Shown here: positions 38,629-38,943 of the stretch, piece by piece
Position numbering within the stretch: the first letter of the stretch is position 1
Layout of the letters: each line of letters opens with the position of its first letter
Virus record (IMG/VR): IMGVR_UViG_3300034190_001847
Coordinates: 1 to 38,943 of that record
Strand: one strand, 5' to 3'
Length of the DNA: 38,943 bases
From: a virus
Made by a program: the position numbers and the translations under genes
Notes under the pieces: generated by a model
What the model was told of the DNA's origin: nothing
Seen by the model: only the letters and a program-made list of their open reading frames with translations
Database searches by the model: none

Positions 38629-38943
38629 TTATTTGCTGACCCCTTTGATCTTTTCTGCTGTGCGAAGACCACCAAGGCCAAGCATACCAAGCAAGACAGT
38701 CATAAGGCTGTCCATGTCAAATACTGGTAGTTCTGGAATTTCAACGCCGAGATATGCACAGACAAACATGGTGACTGGCGCAAATATAAAGTGCCAACCC
38801 ATAGCACTTGCCAAAATCCATCCTAAAAATGGACGCCAACCAGCGACAAAAATAGAACGGTGTTGAGCTTCTGCTTTGTTTATTTCGAGTTGACCCTTAG
38901 CTAGCTCTTGAGCGTGTCTTTGCGACATCGTTGCGATTTCGTG
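38629..38943 (-). CDS. Holin, 3-TM type (5' end cut by window edge)
   Basis: The frame stays open to the last base. An ATG at 38928 exists, but it has no ribosome site, and related holins usually have a longer N-terminus, so the true start is probably outside the window. The visible sequence has E-L-A-K-G-Q-L-E-I-N-K-A-E-A-Q-H, then R-P-F-L-G-W-I-L-A-S-A-M-G-W-H-F (first membrane segment) and F-A-P-V-T-M-F-V-C-A-Y-L (second). A third hydrophobic stretch M-T-V-L-L-G-M-L-G-L-G-G-L-R-T-A-E-K is followed by a basic tail. This is the 3TM holin family seen in phages and gene transfer agents. It pairs with the endolysin. Confidence 0.8.
   Translation of the reverse strand, partial: HEIATMSQRHAQELAKGQLEINKAEAQHRSIFVAGWRPFLGWILASAMGWHFIFAPVTMFVCAYLGVEIPELPVFDMDSLMTVLLGMLGLGGLRTAEKIKGVSK

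Noticed and set aside
1-38943. CRISPR arrays, insertion sequences or transposases
   Set aside because: No regularly spaced repeats and no transposase-like ORFs found; the only integration enzyme is the phage integrase.

Overview
This window is most of the genome of a podovirus-like, apparently temperate bacteriophage. Supporting genes are a single-subunit RNA polymerase, T7-type replication genes, a portal/terminase/capsid block, tail fibres, holin, endolysin and a tyrosine integrase. The small conserved proteins, an adenosylcobalamin-type ribonucleotide reductase and a host-like tRNA-Arg(ACG) fragment beside the integrase suggest a marine, probably alphaproteobacterial host. That host call is inference. 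Both window ends cut genes (a tail fibre at the left, a holin at the right), so the contig is linearised or incomplete near the tail-fibre/lysis junction.

Layout. Nearly everything is on the minus strand, so read from high to low coordinates. 38943-38200: holin and endolysin, closed by a terminator. 38120-37186: integrase, then a tRNA-Arg-derived attP candidate flanked by a 12-bp inverted repeat. 37147-34025: a small early gene, a sigma70-type promoter and the T7-like RNA polymerase. 33997-26445: replication and nucleotide metabolism (SSB, endonuclease I, HTH protein, ThyA-family enzyme, dNMP kinase, MazG-like pyrophosphatase, primase-helicase, DNA polymerase, 5'-3' exonuclease, DUF3310). 26422-26322: a predicted structured small RNA of about 100 nt. 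26215-24296: class II ribonucleotide reductase, then two tiny basic ORFs. 21235-23980 is the only plus-strand block: five cassettes, each with a phage promoter, one to three small ORFs and a strong terminator. 20978-1: the late operon (tail fibres, nozzle-like protein, internal virion proteins, a 1934-aa protein, terminase, portal, scaffold, capsid, stem-loop, adaptor, tail fibre).

The main discovery is in the 1934-aa structural-region protein (9368-15172). Its C-terminal third carries the polymerase motifs of the T7/N4 single-subunit RNA polymerase family: GR-MYP, motif A with D1613, motif B with K1674 and Y1682-G1683, and motif C with H1844-D1845. Upstream of these lie an HExxH metallopeptidase-like motif and an ADP-ribosyltransferase-like segment. 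It looks like an N4-style virion RNA polymerase inside a phage that also encodes a separate T7-type RNA polymerase. A plausible scheme is that the injected polymerase and/or a host promoter starts early transcription, and the 831-aa polymerase then drives the repeated ACGC-N14-TATGGAC promoters.

A second theme is DNA precursor metabolism. The ThyA-family enzyme has Asp where thymidylate synthases have the dUMP-selecting Asn, as in T4 dCMP hydroxymethylase. It is translationally coupled to a kinase and a MazG-like pyrophosphatase. This suggests a possible cytosine-modification pathway fed by the class II reductase.
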